This document shows positions 36,558-46,254 of a stretch of DNA of 64,000 nt, piece after piece (within the stretch, counting starts at the first letter, position 1; each line of letters begins with the position of its first letter). A program made the position numbers and the translations under genes. The notes beneath the pieces are model-generated. The model did no database searches. It saw only the letters and a list, made by a program, of their open reading frames with translations, and had not been told where the DNA came from. The stretch is from Herbaspirillum autotrophicum (lineage in GTDB: Bacteria; Pseudomonadota; Gammaproteobacteria; Burkholderiales; Burkholderiaceae_D): assembly GCF_001189915.1 (NCBI RefSeq), contig NZ_LFLS01000014.1, positions 1 through 64,000 of the forward strand, written 5' to 3'.

Positions 36558-37195
36558 CGTCCTGCCTTTTTGACAATCAATTCGTATCTAAAACCATGTA
36601 ACTCAAAAAAATTAGGAAATCTCGTCGAATCCGCAACTCGAATTAAATTAAATTGCTCTGCCAAAGATTTGTTCGGATCAAGGCGACTATCGTCCGGAGT
36701 TCGCTTTCGATAGTATGTTGATCCGGAGTCATTTTGAGGGTATGGCTTTATATTCAAAAATTCTCTGGTTGCAAAGTCCATCAGTTCGATTTCGGCGCGG
36801 AATAGCAAGGTATTGATTTCATCTGCGAGCTCATGACCGCTCAAGCATATTTTTATATGCGACCAGATTCGGCCGCTGTCGACTTTATCTTCGGCTTCCA
36901 ACAACGTCACAGTTATTTCATTTTTACCTTCTAATATCTGCCAGATGTGTGGAGACCATCCCTTGCCATTCGGCAAATCACTTGCATGTATGACTAAAGA
37001 GGCAGCAAATTTTGAACGGATTATGTTGTCGATGACTTCGCTGCATGAAATCAAAAACAGAATATCCCCCCCCTCCAATTGACTTCCATGCTGAACAATA
37101 TTGATGTCGTGTTTATTACAATTAATTTCTTTCCAGCTTTCCAAACAAGGATAAATTGGATGGTGAATATCAGAACAGAGGAGTGAAATTCTCAT
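36554..37195 (-). CDS. Formyltransferase-like protein of the pseudaminic acid pathway
   Basis: A 213-residue protein with the formyltransferase pattern LVIHASDLPNGKGWSPHIWQ then ILEGKNEITVTLLEAEDKVD, and SGRIWSHIKI after it: the catalytic His (HASDLP) and Asp (DKVDSG) are in place, while the position of the usual Asn two residues before the His is Val. ATGA overlaps with pseG upstream and pseI downstream place it squarely in the Pse operon, at the slot where the acetyltransferase PseH is expected and is absent. It therefore probably N-formylates the 4-amino group, leading to a Pse5Ac7Fo-type sugar. The ATG at 37195 was chosen over a longer frame. Confidence 0.8.
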   Translation of the reverse strand: MRISLLCSDIHHPIYPCLESWKEINCNKHDINIVQHGSQLEGGDILFLISCSEVIDNIIRSKFAASLVIHASDLPNGKGWSPHIWQILEGKNEITVTLLEAEDKVDSGRIWSHIKICLSGHELADEINTLLFRAEIELMDFATREFLNIKPYPQNDSGSTYYRKRTPDDSRLDPNKSLAEQFNLIRVADSTRFPNFFELHGFRYELIVKKAGR

Positions 37196-38298
37196 ATATT
37201 CGTTTCCATTTTTTTTAGCACTCTCTGGCAACCTTCAGCATCAACTAGAGCAGCAGCAATTCGGCTCATCTCGGATATTTTTTGGGGATGCTCAAAAGAA
37301 TACCGAATCGCCATCTCAATTGATTCCTGTGTAACTTCGGAGAAGATCCCAAGATAGATACCGGCTCCAAGACGCTCCACGCTTTTAGCAATTTCTATCT
37401 GATTTTCCGCCAATGCAATGAGTATCGATGGAAGACCTAACGCGCATCTCTCCCAAGTTGCCGAGCCAGCCGCACCTATACTTAAATCAGCATCTTGCAT
37501 AAGTTGTGAGATGTAATCTATATCTACATGCACGGTCACATTCTGCATCTGATTAGATAATTTTCTAATATCGGTAACATGTGGATTCGCGGCCCCCACG
37601 ACAACACTTACCGCTACCTGATCAATGCCGATGTTTTTTATGCTATGAAGCACTTTACAGGTTTCATTTGTTGCATCCCCGCCTCCGAAAAAAACCAATA
37701 TATTGGATATTTTCCCGTCGCGTTTTCTAAGCGAAGATCTTGCAGATTTGAACTCTTGTCTCAGCAGTGCGTAGCTTGCACCTAATAATTTCAGACAATT
37801 GGAAGGAACCAAATTATCATACCGATATTCATATTCACGATATGAATTCTGGTCTACCAACAAATTGCAAGAATGCGCCCTATCCGCGAGATCATCTATA
37901 ACTAGTATTTTTTGAACTACTGTTTCCACTGCGTTTTCCCATTGCGCATCCAGTGCGTAATGATCCACCACAAGCCAATCGAACTGACCTAATCGGTTTA
38001 AGCAAGCTACTGTTTGCTCCGCATCATATTTCCAATCTACCGGCAACCAATGAGCATGCGCCAATTGCATTACGTCGCGTTCGACAACGTTGTCCGAATG
38101 TCGATCATTTCTCAACTTCACATGTCGATGACCGTGATTTTTCACGAGCGTCTCGAGACTCTCGATTAAATCCCGAGTAATAAACGTAACTTCGGCCTTT
38201 CGTTCTTTCAAAGCATCGGCTAATGTTAAACAACGCATTAAATGACCTACACCTATCTGAGACGAAGCATCAACTCGAATCGCGACCTTCATTTCCAT
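37192..38298 (-). CDS. pseG: UDP-2,4-diamido-trideoxy-altropyranose hydrolase
   Basis: A 368-residue UDP-sugar hydrolase with a GT-B-like fold. It starts MEMKVAIRVDASSQIGVGHL followed by MRCLTLADAL, the PseG N-terminus with the Gly-rich loop and active-site His. LVVDHYALD near residue 112, ILVFFGGGDATNETCKV near 203 and LSIGAAGSATWERCALGLPS near 273 are the remaining blocks. It removes UDP to release the free hexose that PseI uses. Eight bases after pseF and overlapping the formyltransferase gene by four bases. Either of two in-frame ATGs (38298, 38292) may be used. Confidence 0.92.
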   Translation of the reverse strand: MEMKVAIRVDASSQIGVGHLMRCLTLADALKERKAEVTFITRDLIESLETLVKNHGHRHVKLRNDRHSDNVVERDVMQLAHAHWLPVDWKYDAEQTVACLNRLGQFDWLVVDHYALDAQWENAVETVVQKILVIDDLADRAHSCNLLVDQNSYREYEYRYDNLVPSNCLKLLGASYALLRQEFKSARSSLRKRDGKISNILVFFGGGDATNETCKVLHSIKNIGIDQVAVSVVVGAANPHVTDIRKLSNQMQNVTVHVDIDYISQLMQDADLSIGAAGSATWERCALGLPSILIALAENQIEIAKSVERLGAGIYLGIFSEVTQESIEMAIRYSFEHPQKISEMSRIAAALVDAEGCQRVLKKMETNI

Positions 38299-38305
38299 AT
38301 ACCTA

Positions 38306-38998
38306 TTATTTTCGCAACGTCATCGCGGAGGCGATTAGTTCAGCCCTGATCCAATCGTCTTCGGTATCAATATCCTGAACGCGCCAGCGCGGAATAATCA
38401 CCGGAGTTGATTCAGGGGAGAAAATTTGTTTTTTCTCACACCAGGAAGATGGCCGCCCCCAATAGAATTGGCCCGCATCGTGGAAGGCTAGCGGTAGATC
38501 CTGGGAGCGCGTTGAAAAATATTCAGGAAAAAACATTTCTACCCCACCGGCCAATCCTGCTTTGAATGAGCGAAATATCGGCGCAGCAAATTCAGTAACT
38601 GAAAAAGCATAAGCCCAATCGTGTGAATTTAATGCATCCAATCCTCTACCAAGATCATCTGGAGTCATGAATGGAGCTGTAGCATAAATACAGCATACTG
38701 CTTCCACGTCGAGGTGATGCTCCATTGCCCATTTCGATGCATGCGCAACAACATCCGTTGTTCCAACAAAGTCATCCGATAACTCGGGCGGCCTGATAAA
38801 CGGCACATCAGCACCCCATTTTTTTGCAATTTCAGCAATTTCCGAATCGTCCGTGGAAACAATAACCTGATCGAAGAGTCCGCAATTTTGAGCCGCCAAA
38901 ATTGAATGCGCAATCATAGGTTTGCCGCAGAACTCCCTAATATTTTTTCTGGGGATCCGCTTGCTACCACCGCGCGCCGGAATAACAGCAATTTTCAT
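38306..38998 (-). CDS. pseF: CMP-pseudaminic acid synthetase (pseudaminate cytidylyltransferase)
   Basis: A 230-residue cytidylyltransferase starting MKIAVIPARGGSKRIPRKNI, with the CTP-binding ARGGSKRIPRKN and the FCGKPMIAHSI segment, DQVIVSTDDSEIAEIA and YATAPFMTPDDL. It activates pseudaminic acid with CTP. A gap of 123 bases without visible genes separates it from pseC upstream; pseG follows after eight bases. Confidence 0.93.
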   Translation of the reverse strand: MKIAVIPARGGSKRIPRKNIREFCGKPMIAHSILAAQNCGLFDQVIVSTDDSEIAEIAKKWGADVPFIRPPELSDDFVGTTDVVAHASKWAMEHHLDVEAVCCIYATAPFMTPDDLGRGLDALNSHDWAYAFSVTEFAAPIFRSFKAGLAGGVEMFFPEYFSTRSQDLPLAFHDAGQFYWGRPSSWCEKKQIFSPESTPVIIPRWRVQDIDTEDDWIRAELIASAMTLRK

Positions 38999-39121
38999 TG
39001 AAATACCTCATTGACGGCAGGTTCAACCGTCGCCGGAACGATTATTAATCTGCACGCAGACGTTACTGGGATGTGCATCGAGATATGTTCGATTGAACAA
39101 TGATGTGTCGCGACAACATTG

Positions 39122-40285
39122 CTACCCTCTCACCGCCGACGAAATCGCGTTAATAACGGTAATGGCTGAGTCATCCGATAGCGCCGCGAACATTGGAATA
39201 CTGATGGCTTGCGAATAAAATTGCTCTGCTACAGGGAAGTCGCCTACGGCAAAACCAAGTTTTTGATAATAAGGTTGGGTATGTACCGGTCTATAGTGAA
39301 CATTCACGATAATGTCGACAGCGCGCAATTTATCAAATACCGCACGACGGCCATCCGAAGCATTTGAACCAAGACACCTGATCGGGTACAGATGAAAGGA
39401 CGATTCCGTGTCTGGATGCTGCCACGGCAACCCGATAGGAAGATCCTTCAGCGCCTCGTTATATCGGGCAGCGAGTGCCCGGCGGCGTTCGCAAAACTCC
39501 TCAAGACGATTCATCTGGCTTACACCCAGCGCTGCATGAATATCGGTCATGCGATAGTTATATCCCAAGGCAATCTGCTCGTAATCCCAAGCTCCCGCGC
39601 TTTTCCCCACCATTAGTTCCGTATCGCGAGTGATTCCATGGCTGCGAAAAAGGCGCAATCTGACGTCCAATTCCGGATTATTCGTCACCGCCATCCCGCC
39701 CTCAGCGGTGGTAATAATCTTTACCGGGTGAAAACTGAAGATGACGATATCGGAATAACGACAGTTGCCCACCGGCTCGCCAAGATATCTCCCGCCAATT
39801 GCATGTGAGGCATCCTCGATAATCCGGAACCCATACTGATCGGCCAGCGCTTTTATTTCGCGCATTTCACAAGACTGACCGGCAAAATGAACCGGGATGA
39901 CCACTTTTGGCAGGCGTCCCTTGGACTCTGCCAACACCAGTTTCTCGCGTAGTTTTTCTACGCTCATGTTGTAAGTGCGCGCATCAATGTCGACAAAATC
40001 AACAGTTGCGCCGCAATAGAGTGCGCAGTTGGACGACGCGACAAAGGTATTCGGAGAGGTCCACACGACATCGCCTGGACCAACCCCCAACGCCAAACAA
40101 GCGATATGCAGTGCCGACGTTGCATTCGTAACAGCAATGGCATATTTTCCACCACAGTGACTTGCCACTGCTTCCTCAAAGCGTGGAATCGTCGGCCCCT
40201 GTGTCAGCCAGTCGGATTTCAATACATCGACAACTGCCTGAATATCTTGCTCGTTAATATCTTGTCGGCCGTAGGGAATAGTCAT
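39122..40285 (-). CDS. pseC: UDP-4-amino-4,6-dideoxy-N-acetyl-beta-L-altrosamine transaminase
   Basis: A 387-residue PLP-dependent aminotransferase. The start MTIPYGRQDINEQDIQAVVD and the block LTQGPTIPRFEEAV are typical of PseC; the PLP lysine lies in FSFHPVKIITTAEGG and the Asp in IIEDASHAIGG. It transaminates UDP-2-acetamido-2,6-dideoxy-beta-L-arabino-hexos-4-ulose, the PseB product. The ATG at 40285 overlaps, as ATGA, the end of the truncated pseB frame. This and the family N-terminus decided the start over an ATG nine codons upstream. Confidence 0.94.
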   Translation of the reverse strand: MTIPYGRQDINEQDIQAVVDVLKSDWLTQGPTIPRFEEAVASHCGGKYAIAVTNATSALHIACLALGVGPGDVVWTSPNTFVASSNCALYCGATVDFVDIDARTYNMSVEKLREKLVLAESKGRLPKVVIPVHFAGQSCEMREIKALADQYGFRIIEDASHAIGGRYLGEPVGNCRYSDIVIFSFHPVKIITTAEGGMAVTNNPELDVRLRLFRSHGITRDTELMVGKSAGAWDYEQIALGYNYRMTDIHAALGVSQMNRLEEFCERRRALAARYNEALKDLPIGLPWQHPDTESSFHLYPIRCLGSNASDGRRAVFDKLRAVDIIVNVHYRPVHTQPYYQKLGFAVGDFPVAEQFYSQAISIPMFAALSDDSAITVINAISSAVRG

Positions 40286-40383
40286 GCTGCAGCCCGATCG
40301 CTGTCGACGCATACAGTTTGGGTATGGTGCTTGCCGAATAAACCGGCACGACCAGAAATAAAAATTGACTTGCCATTAAACAT
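40282..40383 (-). pseudogene. Truncated pseB (UDP-GlcNAc 4,6-dehydratase, inverting): N-terminus only
   Basis: From an ATG at 40383 the frame reads MFNGKSIFISGRAGLFGKHH then TQTV before turning into unrelated residues and stopping. Intact PseB proteins begin in nearly the same way (Phe-Asn-Gly-Lys-Ser-Ile, then a Gly-Thr-Gly-Ser-Phe-Gly-Lys NAD loop), so about 24 codons of an approximately 330-codon gene survive. Even the NAD loop is damaged (GRAGLFG for GGTGSFG). The TGA overlaps the pseC ATG, so the remnant may still serve as a translated leader for pseC. An enzyme able to make the same product is encoded at 15189-16199. Confidence 0.8.
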
Positions 40384-40472
40384 GCTACTCCTTTGGTTTG
40401 CACTTCGCGCCGCCTCGAGCGCAGACGCTGAATATATTGGCGGTTGCATCATTAAGACCCGATAGCACAGGA

Positions 40473-40829
40473 TCAATTTTTAATTATTTCCAGCGTTTCG
40501 ACTTCCTGTTGCAAACGGGCAATTTCATTCTTTAACCCCTCATACTCGGCCATCTTTGACTTGAGAAAACTCAAAGTAATGATTGCTTTCGCCTCGATAC
40601 CGCTAGGAGTCAGCAGATAAATATAGCCGCGCTTATTTGGATTATTTTGAAAATTATTGACCTTGACCAACCCCTTCTCGATAAGAGCATTGATACAGTA
40701 ATTAACCTTACCCAGACTGATCCCCAAGTCTTTGGCCAATTCACGCTGACTGATACCCGGACTCAAATCAAGCTGCTTCAAAATCCTATAGCGACTCTCG
40801 TCATCCAACATGTCTGCCTCGCTCAACAT
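40473..40829 (-). CDS. MarR-family EPS-associated transcriptional regulator
   Basis: A 118-residue winged-helix protein. ILKQLDLSPGISQRELAKDL followed by GISLGKVNYCINALIEKGLV is the helix-turn-helix and wing of the family named for its occurrence in exopolysaccharide loci, and KSKMAEYEGLKNEIARLQQE forms a C-terminal coiled coil suited to dimerisation. The frame extends to 40874, but family members start close to LDDESRYRIL; the ATG at 40829 was chosen (40811 is an alternative). It probably controls this polysaccharide cluster; no operator could be picked out. Confidence 0.85.
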   Translation of the reverse strand: MLSEADMLDDESRYRILKQLDLSPGISQRELAKDLGISLGKVNYCINALIEKGLVKVNNFQNNPNKRGYIYLLTPSGIEAKAIITLSFLKSKMAEYEGLKNEIARLQQEVETLEIIKN

Positions 40830-40958
40830 ACATCTAAATTTAACCATTAACCGTAGAACACGCCTCATGTTCAATTGATGAACAGTCGCATTTGATCATT
40901 TTATGCGCGCAGATGCAAGGGTAAAGCTAAGTATGAAAAAAGGGATAAACCGAAAGTA

Positions 40959-41897
40959 TCAAGAAACATTCACCAAATAATCTTGATAAGTCATGGCGAT
41001 GCCGCGCCCCAAATCAACTTTGGCGGTCCATCCTCGTCCTGCCAGCAAGGACACATCCAGCAGTTTTCTAGGGGTACCGTCCGGCTTGCGGCTATCGAAC
41101 TCGATTTCACCATCAAATCCAACGGTGCGCATAATCGTTTCTGCCAGCTCGCGAATCGTCACGTCGGTACCGGTACCAACATTAAATAATCCCTCGCCAA
41201 TGCCGTTCTCCATCATGAAAACACATGCATCTGCCATGTCATCGACATAAAGGAATTCACGCATTGGCTTGCCCGAGCCCCACACCACCAGCTTGCGGTC
41301 GCCCCGCAGCTTGGCTTCATGTGTTTTTTTCAACAGCGCCGGCAAAACGTGGCTGTTGTACAAATCATAATTATCATTGGGGCCATACAAATTGGTTGGC
41401 ATCGCCGAGACGTATCGCGTACCAAACTGCCGGTTGTATGATTCACACAACTTCACACCGGCAATTTTCGCAATCGCATACGGCTCGTTGGTTGGTTCCA
41501 GCGGCCCTGTCAGCAAGTACTCTTCCTTGATCGGTTGCGCGCAATCCCGGGGGTAAATACAGGACGAACCAAGGAACATGAGATCCTTCACTCCTGCTTG
41601 ATGCGCCCCGCCGATCACATTCGCCTCCATCAGCAGGTTTTGGTAAATGAAATCGGCCCGATAGATGTTGTTGGCCTGTATGCCGCCGACTTTCGCCGCC
41701 GCCAGAAAAATGTAATCAGGCTTCTCCAGGGAGAGAAATTCTTTGACTCGGGTCTGATCCAGCAAATCCAGTTCACCATGCGTACGTAAGAGAATATTCG
41801 TATAGCCGCCCGCAATCAGCCTGCGGACAATTGCAGATCCGACCATGCCGCGATGCCCGGCAACATAAATCTTTGCATCCTTGTTTACTGCGGACAT
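40959..41897 (-). CDS. fcl: GDP-L-fucose synthase
   Basis: A 312-residue SDR enzyme that epimerises and reduces GDP-4-keto-6-deoxy-D-mannose to GDP-L-fucose. [18 protein letters not shown] (NADP loop), [30 protein letters not shown] and the catalytic [18 protein letters not shown] are all present. The ATG at 41897, eight bases after the gmd stop, was chosen; an earlier ATG at 41921 would overlap gmd. Makes a pair with gmd. Confidence 0.95.
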   Translation of the reverse strand: MSAVNKDAKIYVAGHRGMVGSAIVRRLIAGGYTNILLRTHGELDLLDQTRVKEFLSLEKPDYIFLAAAKVGGIQANNIYRADFIYQNLLMEANVIGGAHQAGVKDLMFLGSSCIYPRDCAQPIKEEYLLTGPLEPTNEPYAIAKIAGVKLCESYNRQFGTRYVSAMPTNLYGPNDNYDLYNSHVLPALLKKTHEAKLRGDRKLVVWGSGKPMREFLYVDDMADACVFMMENGIGEGLFNVGTGTDVTIRELAETIMRTVGFDGEIEFDSRKPDGTPRKLLDVSLLAGRGWTAKVDLGRGIAMTYQDYLVNVS

Positions 41898-41904
41898 ACG
41901 CTTC

Positions 41905-42990
41905 TCACTCACGGTAAGCAAAAGTACTGTGTCCGTGCTGCTTGACCAATTCGTCTTTCTCCGCAGCTTTCAAATCTTCCCGCACCATTTCCGCGACCAG
42001 TTCGTCAAACGTAGTTGTCGGCGACCAACCCAGCACTCTTTTGGCTTTCGATGCATCGCCCAGCAAACTCTCAACCTCGGTAGGACGGAAGTAACGGGGA
42101 TCAACCGACACGATGCATTTACCCTGCGCGTCGTATCCCTTTTCATCGACACCACTTCCGCTCCAGGTGATGGAGATACCCAGCTCACGTGCCGCAGCAG
42201 CGACGAAATCGCGCACGCTGTATTGCACGCCTGTGGCGATGACGAAATCATCCGGCTGGTCCTGTTGCAGCATCAGCCATTGCATTTCGACGTAATCCCG
42301 GGCATGACCCCAGTCACGCTTGGCATCCATGTTGCCGAGATACAGACATTCCTGCAGGCCGAGCTTGATGCGCGCCAGTGCGCGGGTAATTTTACGGGTG
42401 ACAAAGGTTTCGCCGCGATTCGGTGATTCGTGATTGAACAGAATTCCATTACACGCGTACATGCCATACGCTTCACGATAATTGACCGTAATCCAATATG
42501 CATACAACTTCGCAACCGCATAAGGACTGCGCGGATAAAACGGTGTGGTTTCCTTCTGCGGCGTTTCCTGCACCAGTCCATACAACTCCGACGTTGATGC
42601 CTGATAAAACCGCGATTTCTTTTCCAGCCCAAGAATGCGGATCGCTTCCAGCACCCGCAACGCCCCTAGCGCATCCGAGTTGGCCGTGTATTCAGGCTCC
42701 TCGAAACTCACTGCAACGTGGCTTTGCGCGGCCAGATTATAAATTTCATCCGGCTGGGTTTGCTGAATGATACGAATCAGGCTGGACGAATCGGTCATGT
42801 CGCCATGATGCAGCACGAAGCGGCGATTGCTTTCATGCGGGTCCTGATACAGATGATCGATGCGATCAGTATTGAACAGGGAGGTACGGCGCTTGATACC
42901 GTGTACTTCATAGCCTTTGTTCAGTAAGAATTCTGCCAGATAGGCACCGTCCTGGCCGGTCACGCCGGTGATTAGTGCAACTTTAGTCAT
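41905..42990 (-). CDS. gmd: GDP-mannose 4,6-dehydratase
   Basis: A 361-residue SDR enzyme of the GDP-fucose pathway: [20 protein letters not shown] at the N-terminus, [36 protein letters not shown] and the catalytic [20 protein letters not shown]. It converts GDP-D-mannose to GDP-4-keto-6-deoxy-D-mannose. The open frame extends 59 codons upstream, but the family start is clear. About 247 bases without a gene lie between it and rmlA and may hold a promoter that I could not define. Confidence 0.96.
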   Translation of the reverse strand: MTKVALITGVTGQDGAYLAEFLLNKGYEVHGIKRRTSLFNTDRIDHLYQDPHESNRRFVLHHGDMTDSSSLIRIIQQTQPDEIYNLAAQSHVAVSFEEPEYTANSDALGALRVLEAIRILGLEKKSRFYQASTSELYGLVQETPQKETTPFYPRSPYAVAKLYAYWITVNYREAYGMYACNGILFNHESPNRGETFVTRKITRALARIKLGLQECLYLGNMDAKRDWGHARDYVEMQWLMLQQDQPDDFVIATGVQYSVRDFVAAAARELGISITWSGSGVDEKGYDAQGKCIVSVDPRYFRPTEVESLLGDASKAKRVLGWSPTTTFDELVAEMVREDLKAAEKDELVKQHGHSTFAYRE

Positions 42991-43237
42991 ATTGTCTTTC
43001 TTTGTACCCCGTGAAAACCAGCCCATGTAATTCAGCTTAGGCTCACTCGTAAATATCCGTGAAACGAACAATATCGTCTTCACACAAATAAATTTCGCAT
43101 CGCACTGCGAGCATCGCTCGTTCGAACACCTGTGACCGGAATCTGCTCCTGCCAGAAAAACTGACAAGACTCAGCATTTCAAAATTCAGCCATTAGCCAC
43201 GCCGCCGCACATTGTTATACCGATTGTTTCTCTACAA

Positions 43238-44131
43238 TCAGGATGCGCCACTCTTCAACAATTGCATCAGGTAATGTCCGTAGCCATTCTTTTTATAAGG
43301 CAGCGCCAATGCCTCTAATTGCGTAGCATCGATATAGTGCTTGCGATAGGCAATCTCTTCAGGACAGGCAATTTTGAGGCCCTGTCGATTTTCAATAGTT
43401 GCAATAAATTGCCCGGCTTCAAGCAGCGAATCATGGGTGCCCGTATCGAGCCATGCCATACCGCGCCCCATGACTTCGACATTGAGACAATTGCGTTCAA
43501 GATAGACGCGATTGATATCAGTAATTTCCAACTCTCCGCGTGCAGATGGCTTAACACCATCTGCGATATCGCAGACATAACTGTCGTAAAAATATAATCC
43601 GGTTACGGCGAAATTCGATTTTGGTTGCAACGGTTTTTCTTCGATGCTGACCGCACGCTGTTGCGCATCAAATTCAACTACACCGTACCGCTCCGGATCA
43701 TTGACGTGATATGCAAATACAGTGGCACCTTCGTCGCACGAAGAAGCTGCCTGCAGCTGCGACTCGAATTCATTACCGTAAAAAATATTATCGCCAAGAA
43801 TCAGCGCCGAAGGGCCATCAGCAATGAACTCGCGCCCGATAATAAACGCCTGCGCCAAACCGTCCGGAGAAGGCTGAACCGCATACGACAAACTGATACC
43901 CCACTGCGAACCATCTCCCAACAGCTCTTCAAATCTGGGCGTGTCGTGCGGCGTAGAAATAATCAGAATTTCCCTGATCCCCGCCAACATCAGCGTTGTC
44001 AAAGGGTAATAAATCATCGGCTTGTCATAGACCGGCAACAATTGCTTCGATACCGCCATCGTTACCGGATAAAGACGCGTACCGGACCCGCCGGCCAGGA
44101 TGATGCCCTTGCGGGGCGTTGTCGCGTTCAC
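43238..44131 (-). CDS. rmlA: Glucose-1-phosphate thymidylyltransferase
   Basis: A 297-residue nucleotidyltransferase making dTDP-glucose. [20 protein letters not shown] then [17 protein letters not shown] is the nucleotide and active-site segment; [13 protein letters not shown] and [20 protein letters not shown] are further RmlA blocks. Start codon GTG at 44131, overlapping the rmlB stop as GTGA, so the two are coupled. In this cluster the usual rmlC and rmlD partners are not seen. Confidence 0.96.
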   Translation of the reverse strand: MNATTPRKGIILAGGSGTRLYPVTMAVSKQLLPVYDKPMIYYPLTTLMLAGIREILIISTPHDTPRFEELLGDGSQWGISLSYAVQPSPDGLAQAFIIGREFIADGPSALILGDNIFYGNEFESQLQAASSCDEGATVFAYHVNDPERYGVVEFDAQQRAVSIEEKPLQPKSNFAVTGLYFYDSYVCDIADGVKPSARGELEITDINRVYLERNCLNVEVMGRGMAWLDTGTHDSLLEAGQFIATIENRQGLKIACPEEIAYRKHYIDATQLEALALPYKKNGYGHYLMQLLKSGAS

Positions 44132-45207
44132 GTTGCTTCCTTCTCAGCTGTACGCTGGTTGTAATTCTTCTCGACCCACTTCAAATACTCCCCCGACTGC
44201 ACATCCCCAACCCATTCCTGATGAGCCAAATACCATTCCACTGTCTTGCGAATACCGCTATCAAACGTTTCGGATGGTTTCCAGCCCAGCTCACGCTCAA
44301 TCTTGCGCGCATCGATCGCGTAACGGCGATCATGCCCTGGACGATCAGCGACGAATGTGATTTGGTCGCGGTAACTGCCGCTCTGTTTCGGGTCCATCTG
44401 ATCCAGCATGTCACACAGAACATGAACGACATCGAGGTTGGCTTTTTCATTCCAGCCGCCGACGTTGTAGACCTCGCCCGGCTTGCCACTTTCGAGCACA
44501 CGGCGGATTGCGGCGCAGTGGTCGCCGACGTACAACCAGTCGCGCACTTGCTGGCCGTCACCGTAGATCGGCAGCGGTTTGCCGGCGCGGGCGTTGGCGA
44601 TGATCAGCGGGATCAATTTTTCCGGGAAATGGTAAGGGCCGTAATTGTTGGAACAATTGGTGGTCAGCGTCGGCAAGCCGTAGGTGTGGTGATACGACCT
44701 TACCAGATGATCCGATGCGGCCTTGGATGCCGAGTACGGACTGTTCGGTGCATAAGCGGTGGTTTCGGTGAAGGGTGCGTCGTCAGCACCAAGGCTGCCA
44801 TACACTTCATCGGTCGACACATGCAGAAAGCGGAAATCGCGCTGTTTCTGGTCTGGCAAGCCGCTCCAGTATGCGCGTGCAGCTTCCAGCAGGCTGAAGG
44901 TGCCATTGATATTCGTGTTGATGAAATCACGCGGACCGTGAATCGAGCGGTCGACATGGCTTTCGGCCGCAAAATGCACCACAGCGCGCGGCTGGTATTT
45001 GTTCAACAATGCTGCAATCGCATCCTGATCGCAAATGTCAGCGCGCACGAAGACGTGTCGCCGATCATCTTGCAATGTCGACAAGTTATTCAGGTTGCCA
45101 GCATAGGTAAGCTTGTCAACATTGAGCACGGCCTCGTCTGACTGTGCCAGCCAGTCGAGCACGAAATTGGCGCCGATAAATCCCGCGCCGCCGGTGACTA
45201 AAATCAT
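44128..45207 (-). CDS. rmlB: dTDP-glucose 4,6-dehydratase
   Basis: A 359-residue SDR enzyme giving dTDP-4-keto-6-deoxy-D-glucose. [43 protein letters not shown] and the catalytic [20 protein letters not shown] are as expected. It is the first gene of the polysaccharide cluster in transcription order, transcribed away from apaH; the 228 bases between the two start codons must hold the promoters for both directions. Confidence 0.96.
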   Translation of the reverse strand: MILVTGGAGFIGANFVLDWLAQSDEAVLNVDKLTYAGNLNNLSTLQDDRRHVFVRADICDQDAIAALLNKYQPRAVVHFAAESHVDRSIHGPRDFINTNINGTFSLLEAARAYWSGLPDQKQRDFRFLHVSTDEVYGSLGADDAPFTETTAYAPNSPYSASKAASDHLVRSYHHTYGLPTLTTNCSNNYGPYHFPEKLIPLIIANARAGKPLPIYGDGQQVRDWLYVGDHCAAIRRVLESGKPGEVYNVGGWNEKANLDVVHVLCDMLDQMDPKQSGSYRDQITFVADRPGHDRRYAIDARKIERELGWKPSETFDSGIRKTVEWYLAHQEWVGDVQSGEYLKWVEKNYNQRTAEKEAT

Positions 45208-45380
45208 CTGTTATTCCAAATATTGGCGCAAAAACGCTAGTCCGACATTTTAACGGGAGAAGCCCCCGGTGACATATGGATGACACAAAACGTCAGCGGC
45301 TTTACTCGAAAAATGTGGATATTGCGACAAATCCAGCCATTAAATGCGAGTAGTTATCAATTGCACGAGGTTCTGCCTGT

Positions 45381-45409
45381 CTGCCAGACTCTGTCCTCTC
45401 GGTTAGAAT
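45381..45409 (+). promoter_or_regulatory. Candidate sigma-70 promoter for apaH
   Basis: CTGCCA (four of six matches to the -35 consensus), a 17-base spacer and TAGAAT (five of six to the -10) end 27 bases before the apaH ATG. Plausible but weak evidence on its own. Confidence 0.35.
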
Positions 45410-45435
45410 GCGAGATTATCCTCACTGGCAGCAAC

Positions 45436-46254
45436 ATGCCCACCTACGCCATCGGCGACCTGCAAGGCTGCGGCCGGCAGCTCGACAATCTGCTTGATGT
45501 TATCAATCAGGCATCTCCTGACGCCAATCTGATCTTTGTCGGCGACCTCGTCAATCGCGGTCCGTTGTCGCTGGCGACCTTGCGCCGGATTCGTTCGCTT
45601 GGTGCGCGGGCGCAGGCGGTGCTGGGCAATCATGATTTGCATTTGCTGGCGGTGTCGCAGGGTATCCGGCCGGCGCATGCTTCCGATACGCTCGACGACA
45701 TCCTGAATGCACCGGATCGCGAAGAGTTGCTGGACTGGTTGCGGCACCGTCCCTTGGCTTTGTTCGAGCAAGGCCATCTGTTGTTTCATGCGGGGGTGTT
45801 GCCACAGTGGGATGCGGCGCAGACGATGGCGCTGGCGCATGAGGTGGAAACGGCTTTGCAGGGGCCGGATTGGGTGGATTTCTTGCGCAATATGTATGGC
45901 AATGCGCCGGCCGCCTGGGATGACGCGCTGCAAGGGCATGATCGCTTGCGTTGCATCGTCAATGCCTTGACCCGCTTGCGTTTTTGTACGGCGGACGGGG
46001 CGATGGAGTTTTCGATCAAGGAAAGTCTGAGCGCCGCACCCGCGGGGTATCTGCCGTGGTTTGATGTGCCGGGTCGCAAGACTGCTGACGTCACGGTAGT
46101 CTTTGGTCATTGGTCAACGCTGGGTCTGACCTTGCGCCCCAACCTGATCGGTCTCGATACCGGTTGCGTCTGGGGCGGCAAGCTTAGCGCGTTGCGGCTT
46201 GAGGATCGGCAGTTGCTGCAGGTGGATTGTCCGCAGGCGCAGCGTCCGGGGTGA
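45436..46254 (+). CDS. apaH: Symmetrical bis(5'-nucleosyl)-tetraphosphatase
   Basis: A 272-residue calcineurin-like phosphatase that hydrolyses Ap4A to two ADP. The metal ligands are in [26 protein letters not shown] and [11 protein letters not shown], and [10 protein letters not shown] is the C-terminal block. The frame is open 52 codons further up, but [12 protein letters not shown] is the family start. Its 3' end overlaps the convergent plsC gene by 71 bases, so both transcripts run into each other's coding region. Confidence 0.96.
   Translation: MPTYAIGDLQGCGRQLDNLLDVINQASPDANLIFVGDLVNRGPLSLATLRRIRSLGARAQAVLGNHDLHLLAVSQGIRPAHASDTLDDILNAPDREELLDWLRHRPLALFEQGHLLFHAGVLPQWDAAQTMALAHEVETALQGPDWVDFLRNMYGNAPAAWDDALQGHDRLRCIVNALTRLRFCTADGAMEFSIKESLSAAPAGYLPWFDVPGRKTADVTVVFGHWSTLGLTLRPNLIGLDTGCVWGGKLSALRLEDRQLLQVDCPQAQRPG

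Noticed and set aside
44119-45141. Long plus-strand frame (340 codons) over rmlB
   Set aside because: It lies entirely antisense to a clear rmlB, has no recognisable motifs, and is rich in Arg, Gln, Val and His as shadows of GC-rich genes usually are.
45208-45435. JUMPstart/ops element for RfaH at the head of the polysaccharide cluster
   Set aside because: Looked for the GGCGGTAGC core on both strands between rmlB and apaH; not found.
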